DNA of 64,000 nt. Origin: Paenibacillus sp. HGH0039 (GTDB lineage: Bacteria; Bacillota; Bacilli; Paenibacillales; NBRC-103111). This document shows positions 1 through 8,263 of this stretch, piece after piece. The stretch spans positions 486,794-550,793 of the forward strand of contig NZ_KE150413.1 in assembly GCF_000411255.1 (NCBI RefSeq), in the 5' to 3' direction. Within the stretch, counting starts at the first letter, position 1, and each line of letters opens with the position of its first letter. Made by a program: the position numbers and the translations under genes. The notes below the pieces were generated by a model. It saw only the letters and a list, made by a program, of their open reading frames with translations, searched no databases and was not told the origin of the DNA.

Positions 1-1140
1 GAGCTGGCTGATTTGCTGGTTTGGTCCTCTTTTTTATTTCCCATTATCGCATCCGGTCAGCAGTTTCAGGTATTGCTGCAAAAAGAACTCAGGTTTAAGG
101 TGATTTCACAACTATCCATTTTATCCATGCTTGCAGGAACTGTAATAAGTATCAGCGCCGCTTATTTCGGTATGGGTGTTTTTGCCTTGGTCTTAGGTCA
201 ATTAAGTACTTCAGCTGTGAATTCGATCCTTTTAATCACCTTGAGCTGGAAAAAGTGGAAACCTCAAATGCATTTCCGCAGATCCGATTTAAAAGGGTAT
301 CTTTCCTTTGGAATGTTTCAAATGGGTGATCGTACCGTCACGTATTTCAATAATAACTTGGACAAAATTATTATCGGCCGGTTTCTGGGAGCAGAAGCCT
401 TAGGATATTATTCGATCGCATTTAACTTAATTATCATTCCGTTGATTCGGATAAATCCTATCGTAAACCGGGTTGCTTTCCCCATTTTTTCGAAGATTCA
501 AGATAACCGGGAACAGATGAAGAAGGGGTATATGAAAGTCATAAATACGTTGAGTCTTGTAAACCTTCCCTTATATTTCGGGCTGATCGCAACTGCACCT
601 TTATTCATTCCCATCATGTTCGGGGCGCAATGGGGACCGAGCATTCTTATCACACAAATTCTATGCGGCGTAGGGATACTAAGATCTATTGCTAACCCGG
701 TAGGCTCCTTGGTTATGGCGACGGGAAAGGTAGGTCGCGGGTTTCTTTATAATTCTTTCAAAACCGTTTTGCAAATTCCTGTGATTATATTCGGGGCTTA
801 TGCGGGAGGAGTTATTGGAGTCGCTGTCGCTTTTCTAAGCTTAAAATCAGTCTATTTTATAACCAATTATCTCGTCATGCTCAAGACCATGTTAGGACCT
901 TGCTTCATTGACCTGCTGCGCAGTTTAAGGGAACCGCTGTATGCAAGTGTCATCATGTGTATAGGTGTGTATTTATCCGGTTTGGTAACGACAGACTATT
1001 TATCCGCCGGAATTGCATTGGCCATACAAATATTAACTGGAATAGCCGTCTATGCAGTAACGATCCTTGTTTACAGTCCGGACCTGTTGCATAAAATCAA
1101 GGGCAAATTAGGCAATTCAAGAATTAAAGAAGGAGCCTGA
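1..1140 (+). CDS. Polysaccharide flippase, Wzx/MOP superfamily (5' partial)
   Basis: The reading frame is open from the first base, so the N-terminus lies outside the window; about 379 residues are present and MOP flippases usually have 450-500. The protein is a run of hydrophobic helices joined by short basic loops, with the motif NNLDKIIIGRFLGAEALGYY, typical of the Wzx/TuaB/WzxC branch. Known role of the family: it flips undecaprenyl-linked repeat units across the membrane before polymerisation. It is followed after 3 nt by a glycosyltransferase and then by a Wzy-like polymerase, as expected in a Wzx/Wzy pathway. Specific substrate cannot be read from sequence. Confidence 0.88.
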   Translation, partial: ELADLLVWSSFLFPIIASGQQFQVLLQKELRFKVISQLSILSMLAGTVISISAAYFGMGVFALVLGQLSTSAVNSILLITLSWKKWKPQMHFRRSDLKGYLSFGMFQMGDRTVTYFNNNLDKIIIGRFLGAEALGYYSIAFNLIIIPLIRINPIVNRVAFPIFSKIQDNREQMKKGYMKVINTLSLVNLPLYFGLIATAPLFIPIMFGAQWGPSILITQILCGVGILRSIANPVGSLVMATGKVGRGFLYNSFKTVLQIPVIIFGAYAGGVIGVAVAFLSLKSVYFITNYLVMLKTMLGPCFIDLLRSLREPLYASVIMCIGVYLSGLVTTDYLSAGIALAIQILTGIAVYAVTILVYSPDLLHKIKGKLGNSRIKEGA

Positions 1141-1143
1141 CCT

Positions 1144-2334
1144 GTGAAAATTTTTATCCTATCTGACTATCCTTCTCGAGAAAAACCGACTTATTATTCA
1201 TTTATTAAAAGCAGAGTGGAAGCAATTAAAGGAGTTTGTGAACTATCGGTTATCAAGGTTGATATTAACGAAAAAAATAGAAATGTTCATGAGATTATTC
1301 AGGAAGACGGGTACAGAATGATTCTCCTGAAGATCAAAAAATCCAATCTTCCAAGAGTGCGTTTATTTCTTTATAACTCTCTTGTTAAGAAAGTATTTGA
1401 GCAGCTGATAAAAGAGGAACAACCCGATTTAATTCATGTTCATTTTTCAAGTTATTACAGTTGGATCGTCGCAGATACAGTTCGTAAACTTCATATTCCT
1501 TTCTGTATTACCGAGCACGCCACTTTCTTTGAACATCGAGTGAACACGTTTTATTTCGGCAGAAAAATTAAAATGGCCTTACAAGAAGCCGATATGGTAT
1601 TTGCCGTAAGCCGTTCATTGCGGGACACTATGTTGAAGTATATATCTCGACCTATAGAGGTTAAGCACAATATAGTTAACACGGCAAAGTTCAGTTTGCG
1701 CGATGGTAAACAACACGAAGAGAAGCAGCCTAAGCAAGCTCTGAATATCCTTACGGTAGGCAGCTTTGAATTAAACGACAAAAAGGGATATGAAATTCTT
1801 ATAAAAGCTCTGGCTAAGCTTAAAGAGAAGGGGATTCCCTTTCAATGTAAAATTATCGGTGAAGGGCCCAACAAGGACAACCTTCTGACGCTGAGGGATG
1901 AACATGGGATAACGGAAAATGTCGATTTTCCGGGTAGTGTAGCCAACGATAAACTCCAAGAGTTTTATTGGGAAGCCGACTTCTTTGTTTCCAGCAGCCG
2001 CACGGAAACTTTCGGTGTTGTTTTGATCGAGGCGATGAGCTGCGGTTTGCCCGTCGTGGCAACCCGGTCGGGCGGACCTGAAGATTTTGTTGATGATAGT
2101 GTGGGATTGCTGGTGGCGAATGAATCTGTGGACGCTCTTTGTGAAGGCATGCTGTTAATGGCCGCAAGATACCGAACTTACGATTCCAGTATAATCAGAC
2201 AGACGATTGAGAACCGTTTTTCGGCAGACAGGTACAAGGAACAAATGCAGGGGATTTACGCAAGTCTGATCGACACAAATAAGAAACACCGGGATTATTC
2301 TTTAAGCCTGAAACATACCTATGAAAACAGGTGA
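1144..2334 (+). CDS. Glycosyltransferase family 4
   Basis: This 396-residue cytoplasmic enzyme has a GT-B fold layout: an N-terminal acceptor domain and a C-terminal nucleotide-sugar domain. The retaining GT4 signature is visible as ETFGVVLIEAMSCGLPVV around residue 290, with the two Glu of the EX7E motif, followed by GGPEDFV. The start is GTG at 1144, supported by AAGGAG at about 1130 inside the end of the upstream gene. It should add one sugar to the lipid-linked repeat unit; donor and linkage are unknown. Base composition is AT-rich like genes on either side, unlike the genes after 4.9 kb. Confidence 0.88.
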   Translation: MKIFILSDYPSREKPTYYSFIKSRVEAIKGVCELSVIKVDINEKNRNVHEIIQEDGYRMILLKIKKSNLPRVRLFLYNSLVKKVFEQLIKEEQPDLIHVHFSSYYSWIVADTVRKLHIPFCITEHATFFEHRVNTFYFGRKIKMALQEADMVFAVSRSLRDTMLKYISRPIEVKHNIVNTAKFSLRDGKQHEEKQPKQALNILTVGSFELNDKKGYEILIKALAKLKEKGIPFQCKIIGEGPNKDNLLTLRDEHGITENVDFPGSVANDKLQEFYWEADFFVSSSRTETFGVVLIEAMSCGLPVVATRSGGPEDFVDDSVGLLVANESVDALCEGMLLMAARYRTYDSSIIRQTIENRFSADRYKEQMQGIYASLIDTNKKHRDYSLSLKHTYENR

Positions 2335-2338
2335 AGAT

Positions 2339-3706
2339 ATGAGTATAAGCGGATGGCCCAGGATTATATATTGGCTCCTACTTACATTTGCATTTGTGTT
2401 CACATCCTTGGGGGCAAGTTACTTTCCCTTGCAGACTACAGGAGCAGCCATTGGATTTATAGGCGCGGTGTTTTTGCTAAGGATAAACAAGATAGATACG
2501 GCAATGATTTATTTAACCGTTTGTTTGGCATTATTTTCGCTCTACGGGACCTGGCTAATTACTCTTCTTGTTTATGGCTATTACATCGCTTTGCGCCTGA
2601 TAACTTCAAAGAATCAACCTCAAATTCATACAGTGGCAAAAATAGGCCTAATTTTTTTCATCGGGTGGCTGCTTTATGCGGTTATTCAGATGGAATGGAT
2701 CATTATGACGGAAAACACGATAAAATATGTCAAAAACTTAGTTTATGGTGTCGGGCTTGTCATTCTTTTCAGTTTACATGTCCAGACGTTCAAGAAACTG
2801 ATTACGGTTTATAACGCCTGGTTATTCAGCCTCGTTCTGATGATTGGTATCGGCTGGTGGGAGGTCCTTACAGGAAACCATCTGCCCAAGTCGGGAGCAC
2901 TTCAATATCAACTGGATGAAGTCGCTACGGCGGCTTTTTATAATCCGAATGATTTTGCGTTTTTCCTAATCGTCAGTTTACCTGTTTTATTTTTTAGTAT
3001 CAGTGACAAAAACGTAGGGATGAAGGCTTTTAGTTGGCTGATTATGCTAAGCTCGGTTTATTTCATTTACTTGGCTCAAGCCAGGATGATCTATATTCTG
3101 CTGATTGGCATGATTTTTCTTTATATGGGGTATCTCATCTTCTACCGCAAAATAAAAATAGTATTGTCCATAATAGCCGGTGTCCTTGTATTCTGTTTAG
3201 CTTTTTTGAAGCAGTTAACAGACTTTTGGCAGCAAATCATCTCTTTAAAAGGCGACGACGGTTCAGTGGAAGTAAGAAGAGTATTGACTGCCGATGCATG
3301 GAATATAGCCCAAAATAATATCTTTGGTGTCGGTGCCGGGAATATCGAATATTATCTGGACCAGTTTGGCACGAATGTGGGAAGGATAGTGAATGTACAT
3401 AATTGGTGGATAGAAATATTGGCGAATTACGGGATATTTGTTTTCAGCGGTTATGTTTTATTTATGGTTTTTTCTTTATTCCTGATCGGCAAAAGTCTTC
3501 TTCAAAAGACTTCTAATGCCCATTATATGTATCCTCTCTTCTTCTCTCTGCTGGTATTTACGGTTTCATGTATCGAATCCAGCTCCGTGGCGGGAATGGG
3601 GATTACATGGCTATTGCCGGCCATAACGATCTGTGTTCTAAATATAATGAAGTCGGATGGGAATACATCCGGTCAATCCAACAGAGGAGGGCATTATGTC
3701 GGCTAA
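2339..3706 (+). CDS. O-antigen ligase/polymerase-like membrane protein (Wzy)
   Basis: This protein of 455 residues has about ten to twelve hydrophobic segments and a central extracytoplasmic loop. Around residue 340 there is GVGAGNIEYYL followed by VHNWWIEILANYGI, matching the VHNxxL..G motif of the Wzy_C/O-antigen ligase family. Family role: polymerising flipped repeat units at the outer membrane face. The start is placed at ATG 2339, because AGGTGAAG lies 5 nt upstream, and the stop of the preceding gene is at 2332-2334; an in-frame ATG at 2321 is possible. It sits between glycosyltransferases in a Wzx/Wzy-type cluster, which supports polymerase over ligase. Confidence 0.85.
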   Translation: MSISGWPRIIYWLLLTFAFVFTSLGASYFPLQTTGAAIGFIGAVFLLRINKIDTAMIYLTVCLALFSLYGTWLITLLVYGYYIALRLITSKNQPQIHTVAKIGLIFFIGWLLYAVIQMEWIIMTENTIKYVKNLVYGVGLVILFSLHVQTFKKLITVYNAWLFSLVLMIGIGWWEVLTGNHLPKSGALQYQLDEVATAAFYNPNDFAFFLIVSLPVLFFSISDKNVGMKAFSWLIMLSSVYFIYLAQARMIYILLIGMIFLYMGYLIFYRKIKIVLSIIAGVLVFCLAFLKQLTDFWQQIISLKGDDGSVEVRRVLTADAWNIAQNNIFGVGAGNIEYYLDQFGTNVGRIVNVHNWWIEILANYGIFVFSGYVLFMVFSLFLIGKSLLQKTSNAHYMYPLFFSLLVFTVSCIESSSVAGMGITWLLPAITICVLNIMKSDGNTSGQSNRGGHYVG

Positions 3707-4859
3707 AGTGCTAATGCCTGTATTTAATGAAATCGATTATGACGGGAGAGTCCAGAGGGCTGCCGAAGCCATAGGACAAAATTTTGATGTAACCGTCTGC
3801 TCCGTCGATTCCAATCATCCTTACCATAACGCTCTATTTAAAACGCGGTTGTGGAAACGTCCGGCCCGTCTAAAAAAATTACACTTTGTTTTGTTCAGTC
3901 TCTGGTTCATTATTTATTCGATAAAGAGTAAGCCGGCAGTCATTTACGCACATGATTATTTCATGGCATTTCCAGGTTGGATCGCTTCAAAACTGACAGG
4001 GAGTGTATACGTGTATGACGCTCATGAACTTATTATACCGGACCAAGGAGAAGAGCTGGGGAAGCGGCAGCGCTTCTTTTTTTATTTGGAAAAATGGGTC
4101 GTACATAGAGCGGATAAAATCATTGCGGCTAACGAAGAACGTGCACGACTAATGCAAGATTTCTACCAACTAACAACTTCACCGCTTGTTGTGCGGAATA
4201 TTCCACCTGCCGCAAAGCATTTTATTAAGGAAGAGCAAGCGGCAGTCAGGGAAGATACCGAACCGGATTTTAAACTGGTCTATCAAGGGGATATGAGTCT
4301 GGAAAGAGGGTTGTTAAAATTTTTGCTTGCTTTTAAGTATCTGCCGTCTCCATACAAATTGTTTCTTATTGGCGGAGGTACAGATTTGCCCCGGATAAAG
4401 GAATTGGTAGTGACAGAAGGATTGCAAGAATCGGTTCATATTATAGGGAAAGTAACCAGGGATAAATTGCAGGCCATGCTGCCCTCCTTTGATTTAGGGA
4501 TTATCAGTTATCCCTATAAAGGATTGAACAATATTTACTGTGCGCCGAACAAGCTATATGAATATACCCAGGCGGGGCTTGCCGTTATTGCGACAGACCA
4601 GCCTCCGCTTAAACATTATATTGAAACTTATAGACTGGGTGCTGTAGTTGCTGTGGATGAAGACCGGCCAAATGCCATACCAATAAAAATTGCCGAATCC
4701 ATCAAGGAAATAGCAAAAAATCTCCCGCTATATCAAACTAATTTAGGAAGATTTGTTGAGGAACATAACTGGGATAACGAGAAGGAAAAATTGATTAGCG
4801 AGTTCGCCAAATTCAATCTTAGTCACAGAAATATAGAAAAAGAACAACGCACCGGATAA
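3696..4859 (+). CDS. Glycosyltransferase (GT4-like)
   Basis: This 387-residue GT-B type protein begins MSAKVLMPVFNEIDYDGRV, common for GT4 enzymes of capsule clusters. An acceptor-side YAHDYFMAFPGW and a C-terminal NKLYEYTQAGLAVIATD occupy the places of acceptor and nucleotide-sugar sites, with Glu in the EX7E position slightly degenerate. ATG 3696 is chosen because GAGGAGG lies 5 nt upstream; the start overlaps the upstream polymerase gene by 11 nt, suggesting translational coupling. It probably transfers one sugar of the repeat unit. It is the last clearly AT-rich gene of the cluster. Confidence 0.84.
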   Translation: MSAKVLMPVFNEIDYDGRVQRAAEAIGQNFDVTVCSVDSNHPYHNALFKTRLWKRPARLKKLHFVLFSLWFIIYSIKSKPAVIYAHDYFMAFPGWIASKLTGSVYVYDAHELIIPDQGEELGKRQRFFFYLEKWVVHRADKIIAANEERARLMQDFYQLTTSPLVVRNIPPAAKHFIKEEQAAVREDTEPDFKLVYQGDMSLERGLLKFLLAFKYLPSPYKLFLIGGGTDLPRIKELVVTEGLQESVHIIGKVTRDKLQAMLPSFDLGIISYPYKGLNNIYCAPNKLYEYTQAGLAVIATDQPPLKHYIETYRLGAVVAVDEDRPNAIPIKIAESIKEIAKNLPLYQTNLGRFVEEHNWDNEKEKLISEFAKFNLSHRNIEKEQRTG

Positions 4860-4880
4860 CTTCTAAAAAGGATGGTAGGG

Positions 4881-6035
4881 ATGAGAATCGCAATCAACAC
4901 GCTTTCCGTGCTTCCTAATCGAAACGGCGGCGGAGAAGTGTTTATCAAAAACCTGGTCCGGCATTTGATTGCAAACGACAAGATCAATACGTACGTGCTT
5001 CTTGTTAATAAACGGAACCGCTCCATATTCGGTGAGATCGAGGAGCACGTCCAGTTTGCGGAAGCTCATGAGATCACGAGCAAACCCCACTTCCGCATTT
5101 TGTACGAGAGTGTCTATCTTCCGTTCAGACTGAAGGCGCTGGATATCGACGTGCTAGTGGGCCCGGCGGATACGCTGCCGCTTGTGAATTTCACCAAAAC
5201 CGTGCTCGTTATTCAGAACATTAAATATTTCCAAAAAGAGCAGGAACAGCGCCCGGCGAATGTACTGGGCCGTATCAAGCAAATTTATTTCGGAAATCTT
5301 ACCCCCCGTTCGATCATCGCGGCCGACCGAGTTATAGCGGTCTCCGAGGAAACGTCCCGGAATATCGTTTCGTTCTCGGATAAGCTGGAGGCGTGCGAGT
5401 CCAAAATCAGCATTATTTATGAAGGAGTCCACCATTCTTTCGGAACCGGCGGCTTCCCGGTAGCGGATGGCGATATTCTCTGTGTATCGAGCTTTGCCAA
5501 ACACAAGAACATCGATAAACTGGTTCATCTATACATGCACCTGAAAGAAACCCGTCATATACGGAACAAGTTAAGAATCGTCGGCAACAAGGATCACGAA
5601 GAAGCGAGAAGGCTGGAGAACATAATCCGGGAACGAAACATGGCGGAGCACATTATTTTCGAAGGGTTTGTGCCGAACGAAGAACTGCCGCGTTATTATC
5701 ACCAGGCCAGCATTTTTATCACGCTCTCCTCTCTGGAATCGTTCGGTCTGCCTATCGTGGAAGCGATGACGTGCGGGGTGCCCGTCCTGGTCAACGACGC
5801 GAGCGTTATGCCCGAGATTATAAACGGGCATGGGATTCTGCTGACTGATGTCGAGGATATCGAGAAGACAGCTTTGCAGGTGTATGAACTGCTTTCGGAT
5901 AAAGACAAATTGGAGCATTACTCCAAATTGTCGTTAGAACGGGCCCGGGATTTTTCCTGGGATACCGCGGCAAGGCAGTATATAAAGGTGTTCGAATCGC
6001 TAAAATCCTCCCGGATTCAAGTTCAGGCCCAATAA
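4881..6035 (+). CDS. Glycosyltransferase family 4
   Basis: This 384-residue GT-B enzyme starts MRIAINTLSVLPNRNGGGE, with the Gly-rich N-terminal loop typical of GT4. The C-terminal half carries ESFGLPIVEAMTCGVPVL with both Glu residues of EX7E, then NDASVMPEI. The start at 4881 is favoured because AAAAGGATGG lies just upstream; an in-frame ATG occurs 9 nt earlier. GC content rises from this gene onward. It likely adds a residue to the lipid-linked saccharide; donor unknown. Confidence 0.88.
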   Translation: MRIAINTLSVLPNRNGGGEVFIKNLVRHLIANDKINTYVLLVNKRNRSIFGEIEEHVQFAEAHEITSKPHFRILYESVYLPFRLKALDIDVLVGPADTLPLVNFTKTVLVIQNIKYFQKEQEQRPANVLGRIKQIYFGNLTPRSIIAADRVIAVSEETSRNIVSFSDKLEACESKISIIYEGVHHSFGTGGFPVADGDILCVSSFAKHKNIDKLVHLYMHLKETRHIRNKLRIVGNKDHEEARRLENIIRERNMAEHIIFEGFVPNEELPRYYHQASIFITLSSLESFGLPIVEAMTCGVPVLVNDASVMPEIINGHGILLTDVEDIEKTALQVYELLSDKDKLEHYSKLSLERARDFSWDTAARQYIKVFESLKSSRIQVQAQ

Positions 6036-6088
6036 AAAAAGACGAGGTGAATGAAGCCGTTTGTGTGGAGACAAATGGCTAACCCATT

Positions 6089-8263
6089 ATGAATCAGATC
6101 CTTCAAAATTTAAAAACCGGGGCGACGGAGATCGCCGATATCCCTTGTCCCCAAGTCCGGACGGGGCACTTATTGATTCAAACGAGAATGAGTGTCGTTT
6201 CGGCAGGTACGGAAAGAATGCTTGTCGAATTCGGCAAGGCGAACTTGCTGGAGAAGGCGAAGCAGCAGCCGGATAAGGTCAAGCAGGTGATGGATAAGAT
6301 CAAGACCGATGGTCTTGCTCCTACCTTGGAGGCTGTGAGGACGAAGCTGGACCAGCCGCTGGCTCTGGGATACAGCAACGTGGGGACCGTGGTGGAAGTA
6401 GGCAGGGGAGTCGAAGGCTTCGCTGTCGGTGACCGTGTCATCTCTAACGGTCCTCATGCGGAAATTGTGCATGTGCCCAAGCAATTATGCGCTAAAATTC
6501 CTGACGGAGTGGACGATGAGGAAGCAGCCTTTACGGTTATCGCCTCGATCGGACTGCAGGGAATCCGGCTGGCCAATCCGACACTCGGGGAAACGTTCGT
6601 GGTAACCGGACTCGGATTGATCGGTCTGATCACCGTTCAGCTGCTCCGGGCTCACGGGTGCCGGGTACTGGGCGCCGATTTCGACCCAGGTAAGCTGCAA
6701 ATTGCGAAGTCGCTGGGAGCGGAAATCGTGGATTTGTCCAAAGGGGAGGACCCTCTTTCGGCGGCGCGAACGTTCTCCAAGGGCCGCGGTGTCGACGGTG
6801 TCCTCATTACCGCTTCCACCAAAAGCAGCGAGCCTGTTCACCAGGCCGCGCATATGTGCCGCAAACGCGGCCGTATCGTCCTTGTCGGCGTAACGGGACT
6901 GGAGCTTTCGCGGGCGGATTTTTACGAGAAAGAGTTGAGCTTCCAGGTCTCATGTTCTTACGGTCCGGGGCGCTATGATCCAGAATACGAAGAGAAGGGG
7001 CAGGATTACCCCGTCGGTTTCGTGCGTTGGACTGAGCAGCGGAACTTCGAAGCGATTCTGGATATGCTGGCCGACGGCAAGCTCGATCTGAAGTCGCTCA
7101 TTACTCACCGGTTTCCGATCGGGCAGGCGGTAGAAGCGTATGAGGTCCTGGGCCAGGGGAAATCTTCGCTCGGCATCATTCTGCATTATGATCCGAAGCA
7201 GAACGTTCAAGCCCTGCTAAACCGGAAGACGGTCGAGCTCGCTTTGGCGCCTGCCGATGAAGCACGGACCGGAGAAGCTTCCGTCGGCATTATCGGAGCG
7301 GGGAACTATACGAATCAGGTGCTGCTGCCGGCTTTAAAACAAACGAAAGCCTCCCTTCACACGATCGCCAGCAGCGGGGGAGTGAACGGCCTTCATGTGG
7401 GCCGGAGACACGGATTCGTTCAGACGACGACGGACACGGGAGCCATGCTGGCCGATCCCGCCATCAACACCATATTCGTCACGACCCGCCATAACACGCA
7501 TGCGCGTTACGCAGAAGAAGCGATCAAGGCGGGTAAACATGTGTTTGTTGAAAAACCGCTCTGTTTGAACCGGAACGAACTGCAGGATATCAAAAACTTG
7601 CGCCTGCAGCCCAAGCAGATCCTTATGGTCGGTTTCAACCGGCGCTTTTCGCCTTTTACCGTGAAAATGAAACAGCTCCTGGATACGGTTAAGGAGCCGA
7701 AAACGCTAATTATGACCGTCAACGCAGGCGATATTCCCGCCGAACATTGGACCCAGGACCCGGAAGTCGGCGGCGGCCGCATCATCGGAGAAGCGTGTCA
7801 TTTTGTCGATACGCTGAGATTTCTGGTGGGGCACCCCATAACGGAAGTAACTTCCCATACGGTCGGAAGACAGCCGGGCGTTAAAATCATAGAAGACAAA
7901 GCGACCATAACGTTGCGCTTTGAAGACGGTTCACTCGGAACGGTTCATTATTTTGCGAATGGTCACAAATCGTTTCCGAAAGAACGCATTGAGGTTTTCG
8001 CGGCAGGCAAAATCCTGGAGATGAACAACTTCAAGGAACTCCGCGGATATGGCTGGAACGGGTTTACCAAGATGAAGCTGTGGTCCCAGGACAAAGGCCA
8101 TAAACAAGAAATGAAAGCATTTGTGGATGCTGTTGTGACCGGATCGGGCTCCCCGATACCTTTAAGCGAGATTTACGAAGTGACGGAAGCCTGCCTGGAC
8201 ATTGTCGAGCAGCTGCGGGAGCAGGAGCGGCAGCAACAGCGGAGGCAGGCGGAATATGCGTAA
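6089..8263 (+). CDS. Two-domain oxidoreductase: MDR dehydrogenase fused to Gfo/Idh/MocA
   Basis: This 724-residue fusion has an N-terminal medium-chain dehydrogenase part (about 1-370) and a C-terminal Gfo/Idh/MocA part (about 385-724). The MDR half has VTGLGLIGLITVQLL as nucleotide-binding loop, but VSAGTE replaces the usual zinc-site CGSD and no four-Cys structural lobe is visible, so it is probably zinc-independent. The second half shows GIIGAGNYTNQVLLPAL and the EKP motif (KHVFVEKPLCLNR). Such fusions are known beside heparinase II/III genes in polysaccharide clusters, and here the heparinase gene overlaps its end by 8 nt. A role in sugar C-oxidation/reduction is inferred; substrate unknown. 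No good ribosome binding site lies directly before 6089. Confidence 0.85.
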   Translation: MNQILQNLKTGATEIADIPCPQVRTGHLLIQTRMSVVSAGTERMLVEFGKANLLEKAKQQPDKVKQVMDKIKTDGLAPTLEAVRTKLDQPLALGYSNVGTVVEVGRGVEGFAVGDRVISNGPHAEIVHVPKQLCAKIPDGVDDEEAAFTVIASIGLQGIRLANPTLGETFVVTGLGLIGLITVQLLRAHGCRVLGADFDPGKLQIAKSLGAEIVDLSKGEDPLSAARTFSKGRGVDGVLITASTKSSEPVHQAAHMCRKRGRIVLVGVTGLELSRADFYEKELSFQVSCSYGPGRYDPEYEEKGQDYPVGFVRWTEQRNFEAILDMLADGKLDLKSLITHRFPIGQAVEAYEVLGQGKSSLGIILHYDPKQNVQALLNRKTVELALAPADEARTGEASVGIIGAGNYTNQVLLPALKQTKASLHTIASSGGVNGLHVGRRHGFVQTTTDTGAMLADPAINTIFVTTRHNTHARYAEEAIKAGKHVFVEKPLCLNRNELQDIKNLRLQPKQILMVGFNRRFSPFTVKMKQLLDTVKEPKTLIMTVNAGDIPAEHWTQDPEVGGGRIIGEACHFVDTLRFLVGHPITEVTSHTVGRQPGVKIIEDKATITLRFEDGSLGTVHYFANGHKSFPKERIEVFAAGKILEMNNFKELRGYGWNGFTKMKLWSQDKGHKQEMKAFVDAVVTGSGSPIPLSEIYEVTEACLDIVEQLREQERQQQRRQAEYA

